A stretch of 64,000 nucleotides of DNA from a virus, in the IMG/VR virus record IMGVR_UViG_3300020370_000003, positions 1 through 64,000 of that record. One strand, written 5' to 3'. The position numbers were made by a program, and so were the translations under genes. Positions 24,301 through 32,661 of the stretch are shown one piece after another. Every line of letters starts with the position of its first letter. The stretch's first letter is position 1. Below the pieces are notes generated by a model. The model was not told the origin of the DNA. It worked only from the letters and a program-made list of their open reading frames with translations, and searched no databases.

Positions 24301-24941
24301 ATTCTAGTAGCACTACCTTGTAGTGTTCTAGTTGCCATCACATTGGCAGAAGTTCTAGCAATCAATCCAGTTGTAGTAATACCAGCAATTGCAGCAAGGT
24401 CTCCGTCATATGGCATAGCAGAAGAACCTTCTACTGTACCGTCTAGACCATATGCAGCAAGAGTTGTTGGATTAGAAGCATTAGAAATTCTACCTTTAGC
24501 ATCTACAGTTACTTTTGTGTATGTACCAGTAGAAGCAGATGTACCATCATAATGCGGTAAAGTTGTAACTAATTCTAATGATGTTTGGAGATTTAAGTTA
24601 GAAGAACCATCAAATACACCAGAACCTTGAACATCATCAGAGAGTTGAATCTGACGTGTTGAAGCAAGTCGTGTAGCAGTAGAAGCATTACCAATTAGAG
24701 TTGATGTAATAGTCGCTGCAGCAAAATTACCATCAGCATCCCTTTGAACCAATGTGTTTGCAGTATTTGACGTTGACTCAACAGGACGCTCATATCTCAA
24801 AGAGTTCCACGCTGAAACGCCATCACCAATTTTAAATCGACCAGTGTCTAATTCTATCCCTAATTCACCTTGAGCAAGTGTTGGGTTGGAGTTTGCCCAT
24901 TCCTGAGCACCACCTCTTCTTAACTGTATTCTATTTGCCAT
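18348..24941 (-). CDS. Large fibre-like virion protein (2197 aa)
   Basis: The N-terminus MANRIQLRRGGAQEWANSNP with ELGIELDTGRFKIGDG is the module that opens many phage tail fibre proteins. A long Thr/Asn/Asp/Gly-rich beta region follows with dozens of short strands of the form TLTVxDxTxIxxD, probably a trimeric beta-helical shaft. Two diverged copies of a block around VNSTVTTLDDPIITLGGDTA occur (bases about 23040-23290 and 20990-21180). The C-terminal 500 residues hold about four repeats of a 70-residue G-T-G-Y unit, ending with the V-T-G-G-T-S module. It lies just before gp13, the T4 position of fibre/whisker genes. It may be a host-contacting fibre or a baseplate/whisker protein; which cannot be decided from sequence alone. 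A terminator and a CATAAATA promoter precede it. Confidence 0.85.
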   Translation of the reverse strand: MANRIQLRRGGAQEWANSNPTLAQGELGIELDTGRFKIGDGVSAWNSLRYERPVESTSNTANTLVQRDADGNFAAATITSTLIGNASTATRLASTRQIQLSDDVQGSGVFDGSSNLNLQTSLELVTTLPHYDGTSASTGTYTKVTVDAKGRISNASNPTTLAAYGLDGTVEGSSAMPYDGDLAAIAGITTTGLIARTSANVMATRTLQGSATRIAISDGSGISGNPTIDLITTAVTPADYNTASLTSVAGSQTVNTTAFTVDDYGRFTAAADIPIATAVEGTEVAAFDNGTQYYRFDKITAGGNLYEAKSDIAPGQGEPTHTDGSDAGQWRFLAAVSTKQKGLASFAQEDFDVSAAGHVTIAANGIDNAQIQNRQIGFADGNSVENFELDQELTASTGYRGFNYLNYVKVNDTSGNLLFGANNTGDSSAGEVDINVRTYISDPDITLDGTVAQTIDKTGDGNLTIQSTQDSASNRTVSIFATNLGSGESHVIIGAEDKVSIAANDANGKVHVEDLRFQANYLGGTGDILIDPNDDRDITGLVTIRGNLQVDGTTTTVNSTVTTLDDPIITLGGDTAPASDDSKDRGVEFRYYDASAKVGFFGYDDSANDLGGHSGTFTFLYDATNTSEVFSGTDAGIIAGNLKLTTNTNSTSNTTGDLVIAGGAGIGDDVNIGGSVDIDTNLVTHGTGRFNDSLTIQGASKTLQLNNGSGTTRVELQSTTGNASFYGVVDITNNLNINSNKFNVVAASGNTAIAGTLTVSDATTIKADAKYFKIQTAAAVDKFTVDTDNGDTDSAGKLNVADLVHFESTDNPDILSGAPHTIQNSDYGALRVDGGAYFDKNVLFNGDLYLNGDFNQQEDATENYGLRNYLSVRYKLRAGSVGAYTPSYSNHNTSNLRVYGGAGINTSLHVGGTGSGEGLFVGKKNSGDTVKFSVLGATGNTDIVGTLTVGDNSEFNGTVDVDGNFAVRSGTTDKFTIASATGNAVNEGDLNNKGAVDFDTTLNVDGATTLKDDVTIKADNKDFKIQNAAGTEDRFTVDTQTGDTYIKRNLTLGTVGSSTVTNILGRVSIEGEITNDMFEVKDTSGNLAFHVNMNDKNANLYGLTTCQGGLGVGTSFSVSPVANLDNTTQCDISGVWNPVAGVVIDGGLSVNKQVAVNSDVRCYADLIVTQNCDFNGDADVAGLLNISSTQDAASLNATASALKSQGGLTVQKKTWIGGDFTVYDTGNGRNAFKITNSTGDATLHNDLTVGGNLIVNGTTTTVNSTVTTLDDPIITLGGDTAPASDDAKDRGVEFRYYDSSAKIGFFGFDNSSNQFAFLTDATNTSEVHAGTDGALRAGSLNLTGAGTSLDVDNNANIDGTLTVDGQGIFQIADGTAPFVITSTTKVNNLNVDRLDNMTTASANTASTVVNRDSSGDFAANQITAASAAGAGAGFLGNATSADAWKTARVLTLDGVVDGNVSIDGSAAVTLTTTFNDTDISALAAQSGTGYVVRTGNGTYAQRTLQATASSGITLTNADGVSGDTTINVASASTNASNNLVLRDGSGNFAANVITASLTGDVTGNLVAATSTAKDLNPAADSTYDLGTTSVRWQGIYADAANITAITGDLTGTADIATTVTVSDEQTDTTCNVLFATDATGNLGVKSRSTFLFNAANGRVTAPSFGGAFIGNADTATKFYASKNIGGVAFDGSANIDLAGVNISGTQDTSGNAATATALAASVNIGGVAFDGTASISLPGVNTAGNQDTSGTAGSATQATNLNNHNTAALAEGTNLYYTEARVQAKLDNAFEQLSAMLNNLATSTTLVLNLSGDPTPGSVTTIGSITASGLGGYSNASGVATTGGTGSGLTVNTTVDGNGAITGLALNAAGSDYLITDTLTLTNPNLGGVSALNLGTLAGGTGYTTATGVATSSSGSGTGATLNITASGGAIINVSVNNAGSGYAIGETLTITNANATGIKTLGSIATAGTGYSAGSGIATTGSNTSATVDITVDGNGAVTGVTINDDGTGYAASETVTIVNANATGVNTLGSISNAGTGWTEGTFSNVATTSSGSGTGLTLNVTADASGNVTAVTVNTDGSGYANSEVISIVGGNDDAQTSVAAIHGNSCTIPVSAIHGNGSSLNTAAVFVNATFTLSDIATMEVGATVTGGTSGSTGVITALGATSVTVDNVDGFFKKGETVGANDVTNLTIQSFA
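18660..19490 (-). repeat. About four G-T-G-Y repeats at the C-terminus of the fibre protein
   Basis: Units of roughly 70 residues share TLGSIxxAGTGY, a GIATT-like strand, GNGAVTGVTINDDGTGY and SETVTIVNANATG. At the DNA level the copies are visibly similar. Confidence 0.75.
20990..21180 (-). repeat. Second copy of the fibre-protein duplicated block
   Basis: Encodes GTTTTVNSTVTTLDDPIITL with the KDRGVEFRYYDSSAKIGFFG segment. Nearly the same protein sequence is encoded at about 23040-23290, but many third positions differ. Confidence 0.8.
23040..23290 (-). repeat. First copy of the fibre-protein duplicated block
   Basis: Encodes the same block as 20990-21180, with KDRGVEFRYYDASAKVGFFG, with different synonymous codons and a short insertion (NDLGGHSGTF). 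Confidence 0.8.
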
Positions 24942-24977
24942 TTTATTGGAACAACTCTATAAAACATGCTTCCAAGT

Positions 24978-24985
24978 TATTTATG
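24978..24985 (-). promoter_or_regulatory. Late promoter CATAAATA upstream of the fibre gene
   Basis: CATAAATAAC on the minus strand, 37 bases before the fibre ATG and directly beyond the terminator of the baseplate block. One mismatch to TATAAATA. Confidence 0.65.
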
Positions 24986-24987
24986 TC

Positions 24988-25017
24988 ATTAAAAAGGGGG
25001 AACTTAATCCCCCCTTT
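24988..25017 (-). terminator. Rho-independent terminator closing the baseplate block
   Basis: On the minus strand, AAAGGGGGGA pairs with TTCCCCCTTT around a five-base loop (24993-25002 with 25008-25017; one G-T pair) and a short T-run follows. It begins three bases beyond the stop of the 78-aa gene. Confidence 0.82.
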
Positions 25018-25019
25018 AA

Positions 25020-25256
25020 TTATTCTTCAGTAGTGAGATTATCCGCTATCTCTTCCTCTGGTCTTGGAGGTACTTCTTGATAATATTGAAGTGCCTCTAT
25101 AGCACCTTGAAGCTTTAGTGCTACTATTTCATTATCTTTAATTTTCTTTGCCAGCTCTTCATTTTCTCTAACGGTATTATTAAACCGTTCTTGAAACTGT
25201 GCCAGCATCGCTTCTTGGGACACCTTTTCTACAGGTGCGGTTGCATCATCTGTCAT
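25020..25256 (-). CDS. Small coiled-coil protein (possible fibre chaperone)
   Basis: This 78-aa protein is acidic and largely helical, with a heptad-like central segment QERFNNTVRENEELAKKIKD followed by NEIVALKLQGAIEALQYYQ and an acidic tail. T4 gp57A, the 79-aa coiled-coil chaperone for fibre trimerisation, has a similar size and layout, and this gene lies immediately before the giant fibre gene. A similar chaperone role is therefore a hypothesis; I do not claim sequence homology. It overlaps the 77-aa gene by 11 bases and ends at a terminator. Confidence 0.7.
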   Translation of the reverse strand: MTDDATAPVEKVSQEAMLAQFQERFNNTVRENEELAKKIKDNEIVALKLQGAIEALQYYQEVPPRPEEEIADNLTTEE

Positions 25257-25479
25257 TTTTGTCTTGGACTAACGTTAGTAAAAGTGATTTGATGTCACTC
25301 ATCTCTGATTTTAACTCAGAAACTTCATTTTGTAAAGCTATCTGCTCTCCTCTTGCTTTCTGTTCAGCATAATACGTTTTCATATACTTATCATAAGCAT
25401 GCTTATCAGCAGACTCAATACATCCAGAGGTGGTGTCTTTCCACCATCCATCTTTATCTTTTATAGGTAAATAACCCAT
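25246..25479 (-). CDS. Small coiled-coil protein (77 aa)
   Basis: A short aromatic N-terminus MGYLPIKDKDGWWKD, which could anchor it to a virion protein, leads to a helical segment YYAEQKARGEQIALQNEVSE and KSEMSDIKSLLLTLVQDK. The ATG shares one base with the stop of the 2392-aa gene (TAATG). Likely co-expressed with the 78-aa protein. Function unknown. Confidence 0.7.
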   Translation of the reverse strand: MGYLPIKDKDGWWKDTTSGCIESADKHAYDKYMKTYYAEQKARGEQIALQNEVSELKSEMSDIKSLLLTLVQDKNDR

Positions 25480-28400
25480 TATATAGCAAGAGCAATTGCT
25501 CGTAGATCCATTATCTTAGGTACACTAGCTTGGTTTTGAGATACAAACAATATCTTAATTTGATACTGTGTAAAGTCTAATCCGCTAATTTCATATCCAT
25601 AATCCCTATAAACTTCTTCATCAGTAGTTGCTGGAATTACAGAATCACCACCAGTAGGGAAGAATTCCCATCCTAAAGTCTCTATGTTATCAGTAGAACC
25701 TGCAGGTAGCACTCTATATAGAGGCTTGATATGTGTATCTGGTGGTCGGGTAGCACTAAACATTAATTTAATAGCACCAGATGGATTGGTAAGAGTAGCA
25801 ATCTTAGTGATGTAAACCGCTTCATGCTCATCACCAACTGGTAATAATGCAGAATTAATATTAGTTGGACTATTGATTCTATTAGATGTTAGAATAATAG
25901 ACATCCTATCTGTATCAATTATAGGTGATACATTTTCCTTTTCACTCTTAAGTGTTAGATCTAATCTAAATGACTTAGAACCTGACAACTCAGCAGATTC
26001 ATTAATCTGTGAACATATTAATTGTGGAGATAGGAACTCATTATAGTCATTTAATACTACATCAAAAAACTCACCTGTATTTGAGAATGAATTTTGTGAT
26101 AGTGCTTGTCCATCCCCAATAGATGTTCCACTAATAGTATTAACTGTACCATCTACTGAAGTCTTAGGTAATATAAGTTTTTGAATTTGTGGTGTCAAAA
26201 CTTCATACTGAATATTTTGAGATGCTTCAATATGATTACCACCAGATTTAATTCCCAATCTAGCAATTGAGTTTGTTGTTAATTCATAAGAATCTAATGA
26301 TGGTGCTAGAATTGCAGCATGAGTTTTATTCAATTCTGGTAATGGTATACCATCTAAGTTGTAGCAATGTACTCTACTATCATCAGTATGAGTAACAGCA
26401 GTAGTTCCATCTACACCTCTTTCATAAGCAGTAATAGTTTTACCATCACCACTAATAGCAGAGTATGAAATAATCTCATCATCTATTTTAATATAACCAA
26501 CATTTGCTGTTCCAACAGTACCACCATTAATGATAGTATGGAATGCAGTACCATCATTAACTTGAATACTTGTATCAGCAGCAGATATAGATGACGTTAG
26601 ATATGTTGTAGAAACTTCTGAAGCAATATCAACAAGAGTTACATTATTATCATTATCATGCATTCCATGATTTGAATGGAATACTTTAACCTTTCTCTGA
26701 GCACTTGTATATGTTGGAGATGTTGAAGGATATGCATCACTAACAGCACCTGTCTCAATTACATCACCACTATATGATATAGCATTAACTGTTGCAGTTA
26801 CAGAAGATTCACCACCTGTAATAGTTTCAGTAGATGCAGTAAAGTCAGTAGAAACATACTTAAGTGTAAGTGTATTAGTTCCTGGAGTCCAAGTAACAAC
26901 TTCTGCAGTAGGAGATGTTGCTGAGTTACCAGTAATTGTCTCACCAACACTGAAGTCACCAGATGCACCAGTTACAGTCATATCAGCAAGTGTCTTAGAT
27001 GATACCAATCTATTAGAAATAACACCACCAGTATTAGAACCAGCAGACCATGTTCCTGAGATATCATTAATTGTTAAAAGAACACCACCAGCACTAGAAG
27101 CAACTGCTTTAATAGTACCTTCAGCTAATGTTGTCTTTTGATAAACACGAGCACCAGCACTGAATGGTAATGTTGTAGAGTTCATAACCAACTGCAATTC
27201 AGGTTGGAATGTTTGAATTGCATCAGGTTGTAATATAATCTTACCTCTATTACCTCTATCTAATGGAGCATTATTTAAAGTAACTCTAGAAGCAACTGAT
27301 GTATTAAATACTGCTCTGTTAACAATGAACTTCATATCTTCATATTGGTCAGCAGTCCATGTTGTTGCGTTCTGTGACTTGAATAGAACACCAGCATAAG
27401 GCTGTTCAGATATAGTTCTGTCTCCAGTAATATCCAATTCACCCATTCTAGAAATCCAAACTTTATATGTATTGGAATCAGAGAATAGAACAAAACAATG
27501 TTCTTGAGATTGAGGAATATAAACTGGTGCTCTAAATGTAAATCTAGTTGCAACAGCACCTGTCTCAGAGATCTGTACTTGTTCTGGAGTTAATGTTGTA
27601 TCAGAGAAAGGAAGAATCGTAGTTGTAGGATATCCATTCTCCATAGTTCTAACTTGCATAGAGATAGGAATATTAACATCCTTAGTAGCAAAGTAGATAT
27701 CAACTGAAGTAATAAATGTACCACCTTCTTCATCAACCAAGAATGATTGTGCTAGTGGATCCCACCAACCAACCTGACGAGTTTCTTCTCTAATAGTTGT
27801 AGTAATACTCTGACTTTGAGTTTGAGTATCTTGAGTAACCTCTGCATTTCTAATAGAGAGGATAACTTCTTGAACTGTATTTAAAGAACCAGTTGACCTA
27901 TACTCTACCTGTGCAGCAGAATCTACAGTTCCTGGAAGTCTAGAATCATTTTCATTAGTAGTAAATCTTAATAATCTTGTACCAGTAGCCCAACGAGGAT
28001 TAGTATCAATTCCAGCATCAGGTATATAGAATGATGCTCTATACTGTCCTCTTCTGTCTGAAATACATCTACGATCTTTAACAACTGCTCTAGCACCTGA
28101 AGCACCTTGAAGTACTTCTCCAACTTGAACATTACCAAAGTATTCACCTACAGCTTGAGCAGCAAGAGACTCTGTGTTGATGTTAATAAAGTTAGTTGTT
28201 GATGCATATGATGAAGGAAGTTCCGTATCATCATAAGGATTGTATGTGAAGTAATCGTTAGGTGCAGCAACTTGTAACTTACACCCACTAGTCAAACCAG
28301 TTACAGTTTCACCTTCAACAAATGGTGTGGAGTTTGTTCTGGAATCAGTAGTAGAATCCTTAATAACCTCAATAATTTTAGGTGTTAAATAAGCATCAAC

Positions 28401-31400
28401 TCTTTGTCCATCAAAGAATACAAAGAATGATGTTCTAGGCTTCATACGAACAACATTAACATCTACGTTTCTAGAACGAATCCAAGGAATTGCTGTAGAT
28501 GAAAGAACTGAATCACCAGCACTAACTCTATCAATCCTTGGAACAACTCTTGTTCTAATACCAGATCTAGTTTGATTAGTTACAGATTCAACTCTTGTTG
28601 TTTCCATAACTGCACGACCCCAACCACCTGGAAGACGGTTAGGTTGTCCTGAATTCCAACGTCCTGTACTTGTTGTCTGCTCTCCAGTCCAAGTAGTCTG
28701 CCAACTACCCCATTGTGTTGGTGCAAAACCATTTTGATCAACATTAAAGCTAGCAGCAGTTGACTCAAAATCACCTTCTAAGTTCTGTACATTCTGTGGT
28801 ACTCTATTTGTTTCAACCCAGTCATCAGATGCTGGAGTTAAATCAATACGTCCAATATAAGCAAAAACGTTAAATGGGTTTACATTTTCAACTCTTGAAG
28901 CATATGGTTGTATAATTAATGGTTCCTCTTCATATGGTAATGTTATAATAGGACCAGTCTTCTGATAGTTCTGAGATAATGAATCATTAACAACTAGAGA
29001 AACATTTGTTGTATAGTGAGAAGGACGGCAAAGACCATATGAGAAATCTAATGCTGCAGCCCAATCTTGTGACTTAGTAAGAGACTTAGAATGATCTGTA
29101 AAGTCATCTACAATGAATCCATTCTTTAAACGATTCTTACCAGAAGCATCAGTTATCTCAACGTTGAATGTATCAGTCTCTAACATATTAAGAGAAGTAT
29201 AATACTCAACACTACCAAGGCGTTTTTCAATAGCCCCGATATCTCTCATAGTAAATCTCTTATTATCAGACTTGATAATAGTTACATCATCAGCAGGTTC
29301 AAATCCATAAGGCTTGTGTCTTAAGACTGCTAACTGCATACCATCTTGTAAACCTTCTGGTTCAAGTGGAATCTCTGCAGACTTACCTTTAATTATTTGG
29401 AATTCACCATTAGGTAGTATATAAATTTTATCAATTCTTCTTAGATACCAATCAATATCACACTTAAAGTTACTATTGATTTTAGGTACATCAAATAACG
29501 TAGCAGATGGTGTTCCTGAAGTTGGGAATACTCTTGACTTAAAGTCAAATGTAGAACAATTTACAAATGCTGGAGAAGAAACTGATCCTGTTCCTGTATA
29601 AAGATTCTTACAACCTGGACGGAAGTCTAAGTAATCTGCTAAGAACTTCTCTCCATATATTGTTACATCCTTATAATCAGTATTCAAGTAAGACTGTCCA
29701 CCGAAGTAATCTCCAGTAGCAGAATGACTATAATAATCTAATACGATTTTTAATTTTCTAATAGGAGTTGCAAAACCTTTTCTTCTTACTAACTTAGAAG
29801 GTCCATAGAAGAAATCAGTTTGACCATTCTCCAAAACATATCTGTCAGTAATTACCTTTGAACCTTCGATAATAGATCCAACAGCATCATTAATAATACC
29901 ACTAATAGCAAGGTTATTACTATCAGTACCCTCAACTGTCTCACCAGATACAAAATTACCATCAAGATATATGATAGTTAATTTTAAAGTACTTGTATTA
30001 AAGTCAACAACCATCGCTCTTGCTTTGGATGTCTTACCTGTAACTACAGTACCAGTAGCAAAGAAAGTTGGTTCAACTAATGTAATAGATGGTACTATAG
30101 GATCGTTTTCGTCTAAAGATTCGTATATTGCATGAATCTTATATCCATCCATCAATCCAAGAGAAAGTTCTCTATCCTCAATTCTTGTACCATAAAGGTT
30201 TGAATATGTTAATCCATAATTTAACTTATCTTTATTAGAGATAGTCTTATTAACTTTCATAACAAACATCTGTTGTGCTGCTTTTGTCTTTCTAGCAGTC
30301 ACGTTCTTAGAAACAGTTGCTGTTACTTTAATAGATGTAATGTTTGTTAGGTTATCAATCTGGATAGTTGTTTTATCAGCAGAAGTAAATGTTGTATATC
30401 CTAAAGCACCAGAGTTTGCAGTATCAATTGGAAGTTGATCACCAATAGGATAAGTACCATTAGTACCACCCATTACAGTTAATGTGTAGTTCTCATTAGT
30501 AATTGCTTCAAACTGTTCATTCTCTGGAAGAGTGATTGATACAGAATCTGATGCAACAGTCTGAGCATCAAATGTTCTACGACAAACCATTGATTCATCA
30601 GAGATACTTTTGATGTATGGCTTAGGCATTTGACTCAATAGAGATGAATCTAAAGTATCAACTAACTTAGACCTATAACGAATTAGAGTTGTATATGTTC
30701 CTGCACTAGGATAGTTAGAACCTGGAGGAGTTACATTAACTGTCTGTGCTGAATAATCAAAAATAGTTAAAGTATTACCACTACCTAAAGCTGCTGGTGT
30801 TATAAAATCAACAGTAACATATGTTGTTGCAGAGAAGTATATTCTATCTCCTGGTCTTAGGTCAGCAGCAAAGTTTGATTGTAAACCTGTAATCTTTTCA
30901 GAACCACCAGTAGCATCATAAGTAAATGTTGCACCCTGAACAATCTTAGCATCATCTAATCTAAGATCTGATGTAAATTCTATTGCTTGAGTACTCTCAT
31001 CTCTTGCTACAAGTTGTCTTGCATCCGAATATTGATATACATGTGTATTACTAATTACATCTAATACTTCACCATCAAGAAGTAATGATTCACCTTTTTG
31101 GAAAGTACCTTCTACTTGATATAACTGGAAATGGCTACTAGTGGTAGCAGATATAATATATCCTTTAGCACCTGATGTCATACCAGTAAGTACTGAACCC
31201 TGAGAAACGGATTTAGATGAAGCTATTTGAACTACAGTAATCATCTGTATATCAAATAGATTTAATTTATATCTATCATCCGCATCACCAAACGTACTAT
31301 TAGGATCTTGAACAAATTCACATGAAGAAACTCTAGCATATCCAATTATATTACCTTGAGCATCACCAGGAGTTGCTGTAAATTCATCATGCAATTCTAC

Positions 31401-32657
31401 AGTCTGATATGCATTACTAATAGTAGAACCAGAAACATTAGGGAATCCATAGAGATTACTAATATGTGAATAGTTACCTAACGTAAATCCTATATTAGTA
31501 TTCTGTTGTGAATTAGTATCTCTAGGCTTCTCCAAATCAATATAAGTTGGAGCCATAGTTTTGATTCTATAACCCCTAACATATGCAGTTCCTGGACCTA
31601 TCTCAATAGAATAAAGATTTTCTGCAGCAGTAAATCCACTACTGGTTGTTTCTCCAGCAGTATATACACCGTTATTAAACCCATCATTTAGGTTATCTCT
31701 CATAGAGATCTGGAAGTCTTGTACAACATAGTCTCCAGACTCTTCATATGTTCTTAATGCTAATGATTTTTCTAACTCACCAAAAGCAGTACGGTCAACA
31801 AGTTTCTCAATCTTATCACCGTTAATACGAAGTAATTCGATGAAGTCTTTATCAGCATCATCTGTAAGTAATTTCTTAATTAAGTTGGTTGTTATTCTGA
31901 ACCTATGAGCACCAGGAGCAGCATAATTAGATGTGCCTGCAGCGTTATCATTGAGTGATAAGTCATCTTCTGGGGTGACAATTGACTCAAGGATTTCGAG
32001 TCCAATTCTATATTTTGGAGAGGTTCCATATTGATCAAGAAGGATATACTGATAGGGTACGTCAACAAAGAATCCTCTGATGAAATAAACACCAGGTTGC
32101 ACATAAGCAACAGAACCCTTTAAAATTGAAGCAGTAGGTAGAAGTTGTGCGAATGGTGAACCAACCTCAATCAAAGTACTACCAAAGGTAATGTCAGATT
32201 CAGTGACTAATTGTTCGTTATTTGAGAAAGTAGTTTGGTTATTTGCTGTACCACCAGACTCAATATACTTCACATATATTGTGATATAACCTTTCTCAGA
32301 TTCTGTTGCAGATATACTATAAAGTACTTGTGCTTTAACACCAGAGGCTAGACCTGTAATTATCTTACCGTCAAGTTGACTACGATACGCTTCTACGTCA
32401 GCACCCAAGAAACTCTCTTGAAGTAATATACAGTCAACTGATTTATCATAACCAATCTGGCCAGGTATGACCATCGCACCATCTTTAAAATTGTACGACC
32501 CCATATTCTCAATCTGATTCTGCATAAGAGATTGAGAAGTCGTAAGTTCTCTTGCCTGTATAGGGAAGCCAGGACGGAACAGCACTCGATAAAAGTTTTT
32601 ACTCTTATCAAAGTCGTCGTAATACGGTGTTACGTTTAAGTTAGTATTTTGTGCCAT
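25479..32657 (-). CDS. DUF4815-type baseplate/fibre structural protein (2392 aa)
   Basis: The N-terminus VTPYYDDFDKSKNFYRVLFR, PGFPIQARELTTSQSLMQNQ and GAMVIPGQIG matches the DUF4815 domain found in marine T4-like phages. It follows gp8, the T4 location of gp9/gp10, so a baseplate wedge periphery role is likely. The middle contains VGE-x-V-x-G-x-TS modules in several copies (for example FQKGESLLLDGEVL, FSVGETITGNSATSPTAEVV). One RG-x2-GT module (AYERGVDGTTAVTHTDDSR) lies near bases 26360-26610. A conserved jelly-roll-like stretch VGWWDPLAQSFLVDEEGG is near residue 1630. The C-terminus (LTLKSEKENVSPIIDTDRMS) is also typical of this type. The extra length is mostly inserted beta modules. Symbol not assigned because T4 equivalence is positional. 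Confidence 0.85.
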   Translation of the reverse strand: MAQNTNLNVTPYYDDFDKSKNFYRVLFRPGFPIQARELTTSQSLMQNQIENMGSYNFKDGAMVIPGQIGYDKSVDCILLQESFLGADVEAYRSQLDGKIITGLASGVKAQVLYSISATESEKGYITIYVKYIESGGTANNQTTFSNNEQLVTESDITFGSTLIEVGSPFAQLLPTASILKGSVAYVQPGVYFIRGFFVDVPYQYILLDQYGTSPKYRIGLEILESIVTPEDDLSLNDNAAGTSNYAAPGAHRFRITTNLIKKLLTDDADKDFIELLRINGDKIEKLVDRTAFGELEKSLALRTYEESGDYVVQDFQISMRDNLNDGFNNGVYTAGETTSSGFTAAENLYSIEIGPGTAYVRGYRIKTMAPTYIDLEKPRDTNSQQNTNIGFTLGNYSHISNLYGFPNVSGSTISNAYQTVELHDEFTATPGDAQGNIIGYARVSSCEFVQDPNSTFGDADDRYKLNLFDIQMITVVQIASSKSVSQGSVLTGMTSGAKGYIISATTSSHFQLYQVEGTFQKGESLLLDGEVLDVISNTHVYQYSDARQLVARDESTQAIEFTSDLRLDDAKIVQGATFTYDATGGSEKITGLQSNFAADLRPGDRIYFSATTYVTVDFITPAALGSGNTLTIFDYSAQTVNVTPPGSNYPSAGTYTTLIRYRSKLVDTLDSSLLSQMPKPYIKSISDESMVCRRTFDAQTVASDSVSITLPENEQFEAITNENYTLTVMGGTNGTYPIGDQLPIDTANSGALGYTTFTSADKTTIQIDNLTNITSIKVTATVSKNVTARKTKAAQQMFVMKVNKTISNKDKLNYGLTYSNLYGTRIEDRELSLGLMDGYKIHAIYESLDENDPIVPSITLVEPTFFATGTVVTGKTSKARAMVVDFNTSTLKLTIIYLDGNFVSGETVEGTDSNNLAISGIINDAVGSIIEGSKVITDRYVLENGQTDFFYGPSKLVRRKGFATPIRKLKIVLDYYSHSATGDYFGGQSYLNTDYKDVTIYGEKFLADYLDFRPGCKNLYTGTGSVSSPAFVNCSTFDFKSRVFPTSGTPSATLFDVPKINSNFKCDIDWYLRRIDKIYILPNGEFQIIKGKSAEIPLEPEGLQDGMQLAVLRHKPYGFEPADDVTIIKSDNKRFTMRDIGAIEKRLGSVEYYTSLNMLETDTFNVEITDASGKNRLKNGFIVDDFTDHSKSLTKSQDWAAALDFSYGLCRPSHYTTNVSLVVNDSLSQNYQKTGPIITLPYEEEPLIIQPYASRVENVNPFNVFAYIGRIDLTPASDDWVETNRVPQNVQNLEGDFESTAASFNVDQNGFAPTQWGSWQTTWTGEQTTSTGRWNSGQPNRLPGGWGRAVMETTRVESVTNQTRSGIRTRVVPRIDRVSAGDSVLSSTAIPWIRSRNVDVNVVRMKPRTSFFVFFDGQRVDAYLTPKIIEVIKDSTTDSRTNSTPFVEGETVTGLTSGCKLQVAAPNDYFTYNPYDDTELPSSYASTTNFININTESLAAQAVGEYFGNVQVGEVLQGASGARAVVKDRRCISDRRGQYRASFYIPDAGIDTNPRWATGTRLLRFTTNENDSRLPGTVDSAAQVEYRSTGSLNTVQEVILSIRNAEVTQDTQTQSQSITTTIREETRQVGWWDPLAQSFLVDEEGGTFITSVDIYFATKDVNIPISMQVRTMENGYPTTTILPFSDTTLTPEQVQISETGAVATRFTFRAPVYIPQSQEHCFVLFSDSNTYKVWISRMGELDITGDRTISEQPYAGVLFKSQNATTWTADQYEDMKFIVNRAVFNTSVASRVTLNNAPLDRGNRGKIILQPDAIQTFQPELQLVMNSTTLPFSAGARVYQKTTLAEGTIKAVASSAGGVLLTINDISGTWSAGSNTGGVISNRLVSSKTLADMTVTGASGDFSVGETITGNSATSPTAEVVTWTPGTNTLTLKYVSTDFTASTETITGGESSVTATVNAISYSGDVIETGAVSDAYPSTSPTYTSAQRKVKVFHSNHGMHDNDNNVTLVDIASEVSTTYLTSSISAADTSIQVNDGTAFHTIINGGTVGTANVGYIKIDDEIISYSAISGDGKTITAYERGVDGTTAVTHTDDSRVHCYNLDGIPLPELNKTHAAILAPSLDSYELTTNSIARLGIKSGGNHIEASQNIQYEVLTPQIQKLILPKTSVDGTVNTISGTSIGDGQALSQNSFSNTGEFFDVVLNDYNEFLSPQLICSQINESAELSGSKSFRLDLTLKSEKENVSPIIDTDRMSIILTSNRINSPTNINSALLPVGDEHEAVYITKIATLTNPSGAIKLMFSATRPPDTHIKPLYRVLPAGSTDNIETLGWEFFPTGGDSVIPATTDEEVYRDYGYEISGLDFTQYQIKILFVSQNQASVPKIMDLRAIALAI
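26360..26610 (-). repeat. RG-x2-GT beta module in the 2392-aa protein
   Basis: Encodes TSIQVNDGTAFHT, GYIKIDDEIISYSAI and AYERGVDGTTAVTHTD, the clearest copy of the module inserted in gp15. Confidence 0.6.
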
Positions 32658-32661
32658 TCGT

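Noticed and set aside
18348-24941. Diversity-generating retroelement acting on the fibre gene
   Set aside because: No reverse transcriptase gene and no variable/template repeat pair with adenine-biased differences were found in the window.
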